DNA of 64,000 nucleotides from Ornithinimicrobium avium (GTDB lineage Bacteria; Actinomycetota; Actinomycetes; Actinomycetales; Dermatophilaceae). The notes beneath the pieces are model-generated. The model saw only the letters and a list, made by a program, of their open reading frames with translations. It was not told the DNA's origin and searched no databases. Positions within the stretch are counted from its first letter, which is position 1, and each line of letters opens with the position of its first letter. The DNA lies in contig NZ_CP031229.1 of NCBI RefSeq assembly GCF_003351765.1, positions 3,100,001-3,164,000 on the forward strand, given 5' to 3'. Made by a program: the position numbers and the translations under genes. Shown here piece by piece: positions 56,324 to 64,000 of the stretch.

Positions 56324-59029
56324 GTGGTTGCAGGACGCAAGCTGGTCATCGTCGAGTCGCCCGGCAAGGTCAAGAGCATCGGGGAGTACCTCGGGCCCGA
56401 CTACACCGTGGACGCCAGCATCGGCCACATCCGTGACCTGCCGCAGCCCCGCGACCTGCCCCCGGAGATGAAGAAGGGGCCCTACGGCAAGTTCGCGATC
56501 GACGTCGACCACGACTTCGAGCCCTACTACGTCGTCGACGCGGACAAGAAGAAGAAGGTCGCCGAGCTCAAGCGCCGCCTCAAGGACGCCGACGAGCTCT
56601 ACCTCGCCACCGACGAGGACCGCGAGGGCGAGGCGATCGCCTGGCACCTGCTCGAGGTGCTCAAGCCCAAGGTGCCGGTCAGGCGGATGGTCTTCCACGA
56701 GATCACCAAGGAGGCGATCCGGCGGGCCGTCAACGAGACGCGCGAGCTGGACATGCACCGCGTCGACGCCCAGGAGACCCGCCGCGTGCTCGACCGGCTC
56801 TACGGCTACGAGATCTCGCCCGTCCTGTGGCGCAAGGTCAAGCAGGGACTGTCGGCCGGGCGGGTGCAGTCCGTCGCCACGCGGATGGTGGTCGAGCGTG
56901 AGCGGGAGCGTATGGCGTTCCGCTCCGCCTCCTACTGGGACGTCGAGGGCGACTTCGCCCCCTCCGGCGGGGGACCCTCGGCCAGCAACGCCTTCACCGC
57001 CCGGCTGACCGGTCTCGACGGGCGCAAGGTCGCCACCGGCCGTGACTTCGCCGACGACGGGACGCTCAAGAACGCCAAGGCCGTGCAGCTGGACGCGGTC
57101 GGCGCGCAGGCGGTCGCCGACGGCACCCGCGAGGGCGAGGTGGTGGTCAGCGAGGTCGCGGAGAAGCCCTACACACGCCGCCCGTCCGCGCCGTTCACCA
57201 CCTCCACGCTCCAGCAGGAGGCCTCCCGCAAGCTGCGGCTGAACAGCCAGTCGACGATGCGCACCGCCCAGCGGCTCTACGAGGGCGGCTACATCACCTA
57301 CATGCGGACCGACTCGACGACCCTGTCCAGCTCGGCGGTCAGCGCGGCCAGGACCCAGGCGCGCGACATGTACGGCGCCGAGTACGTCCCCGACAGCCCC
57401 CGCGTCTACGGCAAGAAGGCCAAGGGGGCCCAGGAGGCGCACGAGGCGATCCGTCCCGCCGGCGACCGCTTCCGCACCCCGGCCCAGGTGGCCGGGGAGC
57501 TGCGCGGGCAGGAGTACGGCCTGTACGAGCTCATCTGGAAGCGGACCGTCGCCTCGCAGATGGCCGACGCCAAGGGCTCGACCGCGACCGTCCGGCTGGC
57601 CGCGACGCTGCCGGAGGGCACGCGCGGCGGCGCGAGCATGGAGGGCAAGGAGCTGCGCAGGGCCGAGTTCTCCGCCTCCGGGACCGTCATCACCTTCCGC
57701 GGCTTCCTCGCCGCCTACGAGGAGGGCCGGGACGAGGTGCGCTACGGCGACCAGGACGGCATGGGCACCCGGCTGCCGAAGCTGTCCGAGGGCGTGGCGC
57801 TGGAGACGCTGCGGACCGAGGCCGAGGGGCACCAGACCGTCCCGCCGGCGCGCTACACCGAGGCCACGCTGGTCAAGGCGCTGGAGGAGAAGGGGATCGG
57901 ACGCCCGTCGACCTACGCCTCGACGGTGGGGACGGTCCAGGACCGCGGCTACGTGCGCACCAAGGGCTCGGCGCTCGTGCCGACCTGGCTGGCCTTCGCC
58001 GTCACCCAGCTGCTGGAGCGGCACTTCCCGAGCCTGGTGGACTACGACTTCACCGCGTCGATGGAGGAGGGCCTGGACCGGATCGAGGCCGGGGAGGTGC
58101 AGCGGGTCGACTGGCTGCAGCGGTTCTACTTCGGCGACGAGGCGACGTCGCTGGAGGGGCTGCGGGACCTGGTCGAGGACCTCGGCGAGATCGACGCCAA
58201 GGGTGTGTCCACGATCCCGATCGGGGACGGCGTGGTCGTGCGCGTGGGGCGTTACGGGCCCTACGTCGAGGTGGCGGGCGAGGACGGCGAGCCGCGACGC
58301 GCCACCGTCACCGACGACGTCGCCCCGGACGAGATGACCCCGGAGAAGGCCCGCGAGCTGCTCGAGGCGGCCGCGGACGACGGCCGGGTCCTGGGCGTGG
58401 ACCCGGCGAGCGGCCACGAGATCGTCGCGCGGGCCGGCCGCTACGGCCCCTACGTCACCGAGGTGCTGCCCGAGAGCGACGAGGCGCCGAAGAGGGGCGC
58501 CAAGAAGGTCAAGCCGCGCACCGGGTCGCTCTTCCAGAGCATGGACCTGGCCACGATCGACCTTGAGACCGCGCTCAAGCTGCTCTCGCTGCCCCGGGTG
58601 GTCGGCGTCGACCCCGGGTCGGGCGAGGAGATCACCGCGCAGAACGGCCGCTACGGGCCCTACCTGAAGAAGGGCACCGACTCGCGCTCGCTGACCGCGG
58701 AGTCCCAGATCTTCGAGATCACGCTTGAGGAGGCGCTGGCGATCTACGCCCAGCCCAAGCAGCGTGGACGGGCGGCCGCCAAGCCGCCGCTGCGCGAGTT
58801 CGGCGAGGATCCCGTGTCGGGCAGGAAGGTCGTGGTCAAGGACGGGCGCTTCGGCCCCTACGTCACCGACGGCGAGACCAACGCCACGCTGCGCAAGGAC
58901 GACGAGCCGGAGTCGTTGACCGAGGAGCGCGCCTTCGAGCTCATCGCGGAGAAGCGCGCCAAAGGCCCGACGACCCGCAAGCGGGCAGCCAAGAAGACGA
59001 CGGCGAAGAAGACCACCAAGAAGTCCTGA
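56324..59029 (+). CDS. topA: DNA topoisomerase I
   Basis: 901 residues from GTG 56324, with GAGGAG 7 bases upstream. Toprim domain: KLVIVESPGKVKSIGEYLGP and YLATDEDREGEAIAWHLLEV. Active-site Tyr in GGYITYMRTDSTTLS near residue 326. Further landmarks: QGLSAGRVQSVATRMVVERE and IGRPSTYASTVGTVQDRGYV. The C-terminus has several glycine-rich TopA_C repeats (RYGPYV-type, four or five visible) and a Lys-rich tail, with no zinc fingers, as in other actinomycetes. It relaxes negative supercoils and is essential in this group. Confidence 0.97.
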   Translation: MVAGRKLVIVESPGKVKSIGEYLGPDYTVDASIGHIRDLPQPRDLPPEMKKGPYGKFAIDVDHDFEPYYVVDADKKKKVAELKRRLKDADELYLATDEDREGEAIAWHLLEVLKPKVPVRRMVFHEITKEAIRRAVNETRELDMHRVDAQETRRVLDRLYGYEISPVLWRKVKQGLSAGRVQSVATRMVVERERERMAFRSASYWDVEGDFAPSGGGPSASNAFTARLTGLDGRKVATGRDFADDGTLKNAKAVQLDAVGAQAVADGTREGEVVVSEVAEKPYTRRPSAPFTTSTLQQEASRKLRLNSQSTMRTAQRLYEGGYITYMRTDSTTLSSSAVSAARTQARDMYGAEYVPDSPRVYGKKAKGAQEAHEAIRPAGDRFRTPAQVAGELRGQEYGLYELIWKRTVASQMADAKGSTATVRLAATLPEGTRGGASMEGKELRRAEFSASGTVITFRGFLAAYEEGRDEVRYGDQDGMGTRLPKLSEGVALETLRTEAEGHQTVPPARYTEATLVKALEEKGIGRPSTYASTVGTVQDRGYVRTKGSALVPTWLAFAVTQLLERHFPSLVDYDFTASMEEGLDRIEAGEVQRVDWLQRFYFGDEATSLEGLRDLVEDLGEIDAKGVSTIPIGDGVVVRVGRYGPYVEVAGEDGEPRRATVTDDVAPDEMTPEKARELLEAAADDGRVLGVDPASGHEIVARAGRYGPYVTEVLPESDEAPKRGAKKVKPRTGSLFQSMDLATIDLETALKLLSLPRVVGVDPGSGEEITAQNGRYGPYLKKGTDSRSLTAESQIFEITLEEALAIYAQPKQRGRAAAKPPLREFGEDPVSGRKVVVKDGRFGPYVTDGETNATLRKDDEPESLTEERAFELIAEKRAKGPTTRKRAAKKTTAKKTTKKS

Positions 59030-59066
59030 GAGGTCGTCGGTCGACCTGGCCGGGCCGCTGGGCGGC

Positions 59067-60239
59067 TCAGCCTCCGGCCAGCGCCTGCTCCAGGTCGGCG
59101 ATGATGTCCTCCGGCGACTCAAGACCGATCGAGAGGCGCAGGACGCCGGGGTGCGGCTTGACGTCGTCGGCCACGACGCGGTGGGTCAGCGCGGCGGGGT
59201 GCTCGACGAGCGAGTCCACGCCGCCCAGGGAGACCGCATGGGTGATCATCCGCACGCCCTGCGCCACCTGAGCCGCGAGCTCGAAGGACCCGAGGTCCAC
59301 CGACACCACCGCGCCCGGCCCTGACATCTGGGTGCCGACCAGGCCGGCCGGGTCGCCGCCCTCGACGCCGGGGTAGTAGACGCGCTCCACCTCCTCGACG
59401 TCGACGAGCCAGTTGGCCACCACCTGGGCCGTGTCCTGCTGGGCGCGCACCCGGACCGGCAGGGTCTGCAGGCCGCGGTGCGAGAGGTAGGCCGACAGCG
59501 GGTGCATGATCGCCCCGGTGATGGCGCGCACGGAGCGGATCCGCTGCGCGGTCTCCTCCGAGCAGGCCACCGCGCCGCCCAGCACGTCGCCGTGCCCGGC
59601 GAGGAACTTGGTCACCGAGTGCAGCACGATGCTGGCGCCGTGCTCGAGGGGCCGCTGGAGCACGGGGGTGGCGAAGGTGTTGTCGACGAGCACGGGCACC
59701 TCGCCGGCCTGGTCGCACAGGGCGCGCAGGTCGACCAGGTCCAGCGTGGGGTTGGCCGGGGACTCGACGACCACCAGTCCGGTGTCGGCCTCGATCGCGT
59801 CCGCGACGCCGTCGGCGGCGGCCCAGGTGACCCGCGTGCCCAGCATCCCGGTCGCGAGGACGTGGTCGGTGCCTCCGTAGAGCGGGCGCACCGCGACGAC
59901 GTGCGGCCGACCGGCCCTCACGCAGGACAGCAGCGTCGCCGTCAGCGCGGCCATGCCCGAGGCGAACGCGACCGCCGACTCCGCCCCCTCGAGCGCAGCC
60001 AGGCTCTCCTCGAAGCGGGCCACGCCCGGGCTCCACATCCGCTGGTAGACCGCGGTCTGGCCCGGCGCTGGCGTCCCACCGCCCGCCATCAGCTCGTAGG
60101 CCTGACCGCCCTCGTCGACGCTGGGCAGGGGGTAGGTGCTGGACAGGTCGATGGGCGGGACGTGCAGCCCCAGCGCGGCAAGGTCGCCACGACCCGCGTG
60201 CACGGCGCGGCTATCGAAGCTCAGGTGTTCGGTGCTCAT
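59067..60239 (-). CDS. Cys/Met-metabolism PLP enzyme (cystathionine gamma-synthase / gamma-lyase family)
   Basis: 390 residues from ATG 60239 (ATG 60245 also in frame). PLP fold landmarks: YQRMWSPGVARFEESLAALE, GAESAVAFASGMAALTATLL, VVVESPANPTLDLVDLRALC, VLVDNTFATPVLQRPLEHGA and the PLP Lys in LHSVTKFLAGHGDVLGG near residue 211. The C-terminal HAVSLGGVDSLVEHPAALTH is conserved in the family. Transsulfuration or a gamma-lyase reaction is expected; the two cannot be separated by motif. The divergent Lrp gene probably regulates it. Confidence 0.88.
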   Translation of the reverse strand: MSTEHLSFDSRAVHAGRGDLAALGLHVPPIDLSSTYPLPSVDEGGQAYELMAGGGTPAPGQTAVYQRMWSPGVARFEESLAALEGAESAVAFASGMAALTATLLSCVRAGRPHVVAVRPLYGGTDHVLATGMLGTRVTWAAADGVADAIEADTGLVVVESPANPTLDLVDLRALCDQAGEVPVLVDNTFATPVLQRPLEHGASIVLHSVTKFLAGHGDVLGGAVACSEETAQRIRSVRAITGAIMHPLSAYLSHRGLQTLPVRVRAQQDTAQVVANWLVDVEEVERVYYPGVEGGDPAGLVGTQMSGPGAVVSVDLGSFELAAQVAQGVRMITHAVSLGGVDSLVEHPAALTHRVVADDVKPHPGVLRLSIGLESPEDIIADLEQALAGG

Positions 60240-60371
60240 GCCCATATCGTGCAGCCTCTGCGACGGAACCACAAACGTCACGAAGCATCGTAGGACGTGC
60301 TCGGTAAGTCGCCGATGGATCTGTGGTGACGCGAGTGCGCCACCCGGGCGCGCACGGCATACCCTCGTCTC

Positions 60372-60890
60372 GTGCCGAAGAATCCACTCCCCCCCAAGCC
60401 CCTCGACGCGACCGACCTGGCCCTGGTCCGGCTCCTCGAGCTCGACGGCCGCACCTCCAACGCCACCCTCGCGCGGGAGGTGGGCATCGCCGAGTCCACC
60501 TGCCTGGTGCGCGTCCGTTCGCTGCGCGAGCGCGGGGTGGTGCGCGGCATCCACGCCGACGTCGACCCGGTCGCGGTGGGCCGCCCGGTCGAGGCGATGA
60601 TCGCGGTGCGCTTCGGCGGGCACCGGCGCAGCCACTTCGAGGAGTTCACCGAGCAGGTGCCCCAGCTGCCCGGCGTGCTCGGCGCCTACCACGTGTCGGG
60701 GGCGATCGACTACTACGTCCACGTAGCGACCGAGTCGGCCGACGCCCTGCGCGACTTCGTCCTGGACCACCTCACCAACCGTCCCGGCGTGCTGCACGCG
60801 GAGACCTCGCTGATCTTCGAGTCGATGCGCGGGCGCGGCACCATGACCCGTCCCGACGAGCCGGCCGACCCGGCCGGGGAGACCCCCTGA
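60372..60890 (+). CDS. Lrp/AsnC-family transcriptional regulator
   Basis: 172 residues; GTG 60372 lies 6 bases after TACCCT (60360-60365), so probably leaderless. The HTH reads LDATDLALVRLLELDGRTSN and LAREVGIAESTCLVRVRSLR; the RAM domain shows VEAMIAVRFGGHRRSHFEEF, VLGAYHVSGAIDYYVHVATE and VLHAETSLIFESMRG. It likely senses an amino acid and controls the divergent PLP-enzyme gene. The 132-base intergenic region has short repeats such as ACGA-AGCA-TCGT. Confidence 0.92.
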   Translation: MPKNPLPPKPLDATDLALVRLLELDGRTSNATLAREVGIAESTCLVRVRSLRERGVVRGIHADVDPVAVGRPVEAMIAVRFGGHRRSHFEEFTEQVPQLPGVLGAYHVSGAIDYYVHVATESADALRDFVLDHLTNRPGVLHAETSLIFESMRGRGTMTRPDEPADPAGETP

Positions 60891-60900
60891 CCCGACCGGC

Positions 60901-60931
60901 TTGACCCTCACGCGACGTGAGGCGCCAGGCT
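60901..60931 (+). promoter_or_regulatory. MerR-type promoter with 19-bp spacer and embedded operator
   Basis: TTGACC (60901-60906) and CAGGCT (60926-60931) are 19 bp apart, the stretched spacing of MerR-controlled promoters. The spacer holds CCTCACG-CGA-CGTGAGG (60906-60922), a perfect palindrome. The start codon of the regulator follows 7 bases after the -10. Confidence 0.85.
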
Positions 60932-60938
60932 CGGTCGC

Positions 60939-61727
60939 GTGACCGCAGACCAGATGACGACGGGGCAGATGCTGACGGTCGGCCAGGTGGCCGAGGAGCT
61001 CGGCGTGACGGTGCGCACCCTGCACCACTACGACGAGATCGGCCTCGTGGTGCCGTCCGAACGCAGCCACGCCGGCTACCGCCTCTACACCGAGGCGGAC
61101 CTGCGCCGGCTGCAGCACGTCGTCGTCTACCGCCGGCTCGGCTTCCCGCTCGAGAAGATCGGGGAGATCCTTGCGGCCGGTGCCGGCAGCGACACGGTCG
61201 TCGCGCACCTGCGGCGGCAGCGGGAGGCAGTCACGGCCAGGCTGGCCGAGCTCGACGGGCTCGTCAGCGCGATCGACAGGGCCCTGGAGGCTGAGATGAA
61301 CGACTACCGGATCACCCGCGAGGAGCAGCGGGAGCTCTTCGGCGACAGCTTCGACGAGAGCTACGCCCAGGAGGCCGAGGAGCGCTGGGGCGGCACCGAC
61401 GCCTGGACGGAGTCGCAGCGCCGCGCCAAGAGCTACTCCAAGGAGCAGTGGGCGCAGATCAAGGAGGAGGGCGCCGCCAACAACGCACGCTTCGTCGAGC
61501 TGATGGACGCCGGTGAGCCGGCCGGCTCCGAGGCGGCCATGGACGCGGCCGAGGAGGCGCGCCAGCAGATCTGTCGGTGGTTCTACGACTGCCCGCGGCC
61601 GCTGCACGCCGGTATCGCCGAGATGTACGTCACCGACCCGCGCTTCACCCAGACCTACGAGGACGTGGCGCCCGGTCTGGCGCAGTACGTCCGCGACGCC
61701 GTCGTCGCCAACGCGGCCCGCGGCTGA
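60939..61727 (+). CDS. MerR-family regulator with TipAS ligand domain (TipAL-like)
   Basis: 262 residues from GTG 60939. The MerR HTH reads MLTVGQVAEELGVTVRTLHH and YDEIGLVVPSERSHAGYRLY, followed by the dimerisation helix (HLRRQREAVTARLAELDGLV). The C-terminal TipAS domain (FGDSFDESYAQEAEERWGGT, FVELMDAGEPAGSEAAMDAA, HRQQICRWFYDC-like region, GIAEMYVTDPRFTQTYEDVA) is the part of TipAL that binds thiopeptide antibiotics. The promoter is autoregulated through the palindrome in its spacer. No transporter or resistance gene lies next to it. Confidence 0.92.
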   Translation: MTADQMTTGQMLTVGQVAEELGVTVRTLHHYDEIGLVVPSERSHAGYRLYTEADLRRLQHVVVYRRLGFPLEKIGEILAAGAGSDTVVAHLRRQREAVTARLAELDGLVSAIDRALEAEMNDYRITREEQRELFGDSFDESYAQEAEERWGGTDAWTESQRRAKSYSKEQWAQIKEEGAANNARFVELMDAGEPAGSEAAMDAAEEARQQICRWFYDCPRPLHAGIAEMYVTDPRFTQTYEDVAPGLAQYVRDAVVANAARG

Positions 61728-61791
61728 GCGGCGGGCCCCCGCCTGTGGACGGCGGGTCGGTCCGTCAGCCCGGTCACGTAGGCTGCCGGGC

Positions 61792-62457
61792 GTGAGTGAG
61801 CAGCCCCTGCCCGGGACCCAGGTATGCCGTCACGGGCGGGGGCTGTTCGTCGCCTTCGAGGGCGGTGACGGGTCGGGCAAGTCGACCCAGTCCGGGCTCC
61901 TCGCGGCCTGGCTGCGGGAGCAGGGGGCCGAGGTCCTGCACACGCGCGAGCCCGGCGGCACCGCCCTGGGGACGGCGCTTCGCGAGCTGGTGCTGCACGG
62001 GGCCGACGGGTCGGTCAGCCCGCGGGCCGAGGCGCTGATCTTCGCCGCCGACCGGGCCCACCACGTGGCCACCCTCGTGCGTCCGGCGCTGGAGGGGGGC
62101 AACGTGGTCATCACCGACCGCTTCCTGGACTCCTCCGTGGCCTACCAGGGCGCCGCGCGCCGGCTCGGGCACGACGACGTCCGCCAGCTGTCGGTGTGGG
62201 CGGTCGAGGGCCTCGTGCCCGACCTGACCGTGCTCCTCGACGTGCCGACCGGGGAGGGGCGGGCCCGGCGCGGCGAGGTCCACGACCGGCTCGAGCGCGA
62301 GGCCGACGACTTCCACGACCGGGTCCGGGGCACCTTCCTCGAGCTCGCCGCGCGCGAGCCGGACCGCTACCTCGTGCTCGACGGCACCCTGCCTCCCGAG
62401 GAGCTGGCAGCCTCCGTGCGTGCTCGCGTCGGTGCGCTCCTGGGGTCCACGGCATGA
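61792..62457 (+). CDS. tmk: Thymidylate kinase
   Basis: 221 residues; GTG 61792 lies 7 bases after TAGGCT (61779-61784), so probably leaderless. P-loop FVAFEGGDGSGKSTQSGLLA, DR(Y/F)-type TREPGGTALGTALRELVLHG, VVITDRFLDSSVAYQGAARR and the LID region RRGEVHDRLEREADDFHDRV. It phosphorylates dTMP to dTDP. Its stop overlaps the holB start (ATGA), the usual tmk-holB pair. Confidence 0.95.
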   Translation: MSEQPLPGTQVCRHGRGLFVAFEGGDGSGKSTQSGLLAAWLREQGAEVLHTREPGGTALGTALRELVLHGADGSVSPRAEALIFAADRAHHVATLVRPALEGGNVVITDRFLDSSVAYQGAARRLGHDDVRQLSVWAVEGLVPDLTVLLDVPTGEGRARRGEVHDRLEREADDFHDRVRGTFLELAAREPDRYLVLDGTLPPEELAASVRARVGALLGSTA

Positions 62458-63611
62458 GCGTCTTCGACCAGCTCGTCGGCCAGGACCGGGTCGTGGACAC
62501 GCTGCGGCGCACCGTCGGCACGCCCGGGGCGATGACCCACGCCTGGCTGGTCACCGGACCGCCCGGCTCGGGTCGCAGCATCGCCGCCCGTGCCTTTGCC
62601 GCCGCGCTGCAGTGCCGCACGCCCGGGGACGCGGGCTGCGGTGAGTGCCAGGACTGCCGCACCGCGATGGCCGGCACCCACCCGGACGTGACCGTGGTGG
62701 CCACGTCCGAGACCTTCATCAAGGTCGCCGAGGCGCGCGACCTGGCCGTGCTCGCCCAGACCCGCCCGTCGATGGGTCGCTGGCGGGTGATCGTCGTCGA
62801 GGACGCCGACCGCCTCAACGAGCCCGCCGCGGACGCGCTGCTGAAGTCCCTGGAGGAGCCGCCGCCACGCACCGTGTGGGTGCTCTGCGCGCCCTCCGTC
62901 GAGGACCTCATCGTCACCGTGCGCTCGCGGTGCCGCCACCTGCGGCTGGGGACGCCACCGGTGGACGCGGTCGCCGACCTGCTCGTGCGGCGGGACGGCA
63001 TCGACCCGGCCATGGCCCACTTCGCCGCCCGCGCCGCGCAGAGCCACATCGGCATCGCACGGCGCCTGGCCACCGACGAGCACGCACGCGGCCGGCGCCG
63101 GGAGATCGTCGCGATACCGCTGTCGCTCACCGGGGTCGGCGCCGCCCTGCGCGCCGCCCAGGACCTCGTCGACGAGGCGGGGGAGGGTGCCGACTCGGTC
63201 TCCGCGGACCGGTCGGACGACGAGCGGCGGGCCCTGCTCGAGCAGCTCGGGGCCGACCCGGGCGCGCGCACCCAGCCGCCGGCGGTGCGGGCGCACCTGC
63301 GCGAGCTCGAGGCCCGCCAGAAGCGCCAGGCCCGCCGCCAGACCCACGACAGCATCGACGCAGCCCTGACCGACCTCGCCTCCGTCTACCGGGACGCCCT
63401 CGTGGTGGCCACCGGCAGCCCGGTGGAGACGGTGAACGCCAACGAACCGGAGCAGATCGGCCGGCTCGCGCGTGCCTTCTCCCCCGAAGGCCTCCTGCGT
63501 GCCCTCGACACGATCGGGCTCGCCCGCCAGCGGCTGATCGCCAACGGAGCGCCCCTGCTCGTGCTCGAGGCGATGATGATCGGGCTCATCCTGCCGACCG
63601 AGAGGACCTAG
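62454..63611 (+). CDS. holB: DNA polymerase III subunit delta'
   Basis: 385 residues from ATG 62454. AAA+ fold: FDQLVGQDRVVDTLRRTVGT, a P-loop with Arg for Lys (VTGPPGSGRSIAARAFAAAL), zinc-binding CRTPGDAGCGECQDC, WRVIVVEDADRLNEPAADAL, and KSLEEPPPRTVWVLCAP. The modified P-loop is expected because delta' does not hydrolyse ATP. It completes the clamp loader together with dnaX at 7571 of this window. The next gene starts 4 bases later. Confidence 0.93.
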   Translation: MSVFDQLVGQDRVVDTLRRTVGTPGAMTHAWLVTGPPGSGRSIAARAFAAALQCRTPGDAGCGECQDCRTAMAGTHPDVTVVATSETFIKVAEARDLAVLAQTRPSMGRWRVIVVEDADRLNEPAADALLKSLEEPPPRTVWVLCAPSVEDLIVTVRSRCRHLRLGTPPVDAVADLLVRRDGIDPAMAHFAARAAQSHIGIARRLATDEHARGRRREIVAIPLSLTGVGAALRAAQDLVDEAGEGADSVSADRSDDERRALLEQLGADPGARTQPPAVRAHLRELEARQKRQARRQTHDSIDAALTDLASVYRDALVVATGSPVETVNANEPEQIGRLARAFSPEGLLRALDTIGLARQRLIANGAPLLVLEAMMIGLILPTERT

Positions 63612-63615
63612 GACT

Positions 63616-64000
63616 GTGACGACACCCCACGTGGGAGGCCGCCACGCCCGCACCCCGCGCCTGCTCGCGAGCCTCCTGACGCTCACGCTGCTGGCCGGCT
63701 GCACCTTCGCCGGTGGAGACGGCGGCGCCCCGACCCCCACGGGCACCGCGACGCAGGACGGCTTCTCCACCGACGGTCCGGTGACCAGCACCTCCACCCC
63801 GGACGCCGACGGCGCCCCCGCGGGCCTGGAGGACTTCTACGGCCAGCAGCTGGAGTGGACCGACTGCGAGTCGCTCTTCGAGTGCGCCAACCTCGAGGTG
63901 CCGGTCGACTACGAGGACCCGGGGGGCCCGACGATCGAGCTGGCTGTGCTGCGCGCCGGCGCCTCCGGCGAGCCGCAGGGCTCGCTCGTGGTCAACCCCG
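63616..64000 (+). CDS. Secreted alpha/beta-hydrolase lipoprotein, tripeptidyl-aminopeptidase-like (partial, 3' end off window)
   Basis: First 128 codons from GTG 63616. The signal peptide ends in lipobox LLAGC, a Thr/Gly-rich linker follows, and the folded part begins LEWTDCESLFECANLEVPVD then YEDPGGPTIELAVLRAGASG and QGSLVVNP. The WxxC...FxCAxLxVPxDY opening and the LVVNPGGPG-type oxyanion loop at the cut are those of SlpD/SlpE-like tripeptidyl aminopeptidases. The nucleophile elbow lies beyond the window. Same position after holB as in other actinomycetes. Confidence 0.85.
   Translation, partial: MTTPHVGGRHARTPRLLASLLTLTLLAGCTFAGGDGGAPTPTGTATQDGFSTDGPVTSTSTPDADGAPAGLEDFYGQQLEWTDCESLFECANLEVPVDYEDPGGPTIELAVLRAGASGEPQGSLVVNP

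Overview
The window is 64 kb of very GC-rich DNA from an actinomycete. Gene order in its right half follows the Mycobacterium tuberculosis Rv3646-Rv3683 neighbourhood (topA, DUF1998 helicase, Tad pilus genes, 6C RNA, endonuclease III, CRP, MBL hydrolase, RidA, DUF4177, class A PBP, metallophosphoesterase, tRNA-Pro). Protein flavour (DUF5063 protein, HelD-like motor, large tail on DnaX) fits Micrococcales of the Intrasporangiaceae/Ornithinimicrobiaceae kind; the genus is an inference. Many genes have a TANNNT -10 box only 6-8 bases before the start codon, which points to leaderless mRNAs.

Layout. 1-3.8 kb: purine operon on the minus strand, a PurD-PurC fusion followed by a large E. coli-type PurL cut by the window edge; upstream lies an unusual overlapping inverted-repeat (pseudoknot-capable) element. 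4-16 kb: LuxR-type regulator, HelD-like RNA polymerase motor, dnaX, PlsC-like acyltransferase, HAD phosphatase, recR, a two-component system whose kinase contains an internal degenerate duplicate, a membrane protein, and DUF5063. 16-21 kb: ion antiporter, superoxide dismutase, and a compact persulfide-response locus (CstR-type repressor, DUF302 protein, small Cys-rich protein, CstB-type persulfide dioxygenase/rhodanese) with three clear operators.

20.9-31.2 kb is an accessory region full of broken genes. It holds a VapC scar, a secreted CHRD-like gene broken by a frameshift and an intact IS256-family element with a 9-bp target duplication, and then a 7.5-kb decayed island bounded by two copies of the 3' end of tRNA-Pro(CGG). 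Inside the island are a truncated integrase, an excisionase-like HTH protein, a Phd/VapC toxin-antitoxin pair, the 5' part of an IS110-family element with a leader hairpin, a HEAT-repeat protein, a membrane protein, two paralogous TetR regulators with matching operators, a frameshifted PRC-barrel/DUF2382 gene and two truncated genes fused tail to tail.

31.2-48.4 kb: metallophosphoesterase, YqeY, PonA2-like PBP, esterase, the DUF4177-RidA-NUDIX-MBL operon, CRP, Nth and CoA-NUDIX, a holin-like protein, a degenerate Fic-like protein, 6C RNA, a complete actinobacterial Tad/Flp pilus operon (tadZ-A-B-C, Flp-like pilin, two TadE-like proteins) and hemerythrin. 48.4-64 kb: helicase, H+-pyrophosphatase, methyltransferase, lipoprotein, topoisomerase I, a Cys/Met gamma-synthase with a divergent Lrp regulator, a TipAL-like MerR regulator with a textbook 19-bp-spacer promoter, thymidylate kinase, DNA polymerase III delta' and the start of a secreted peptidase.
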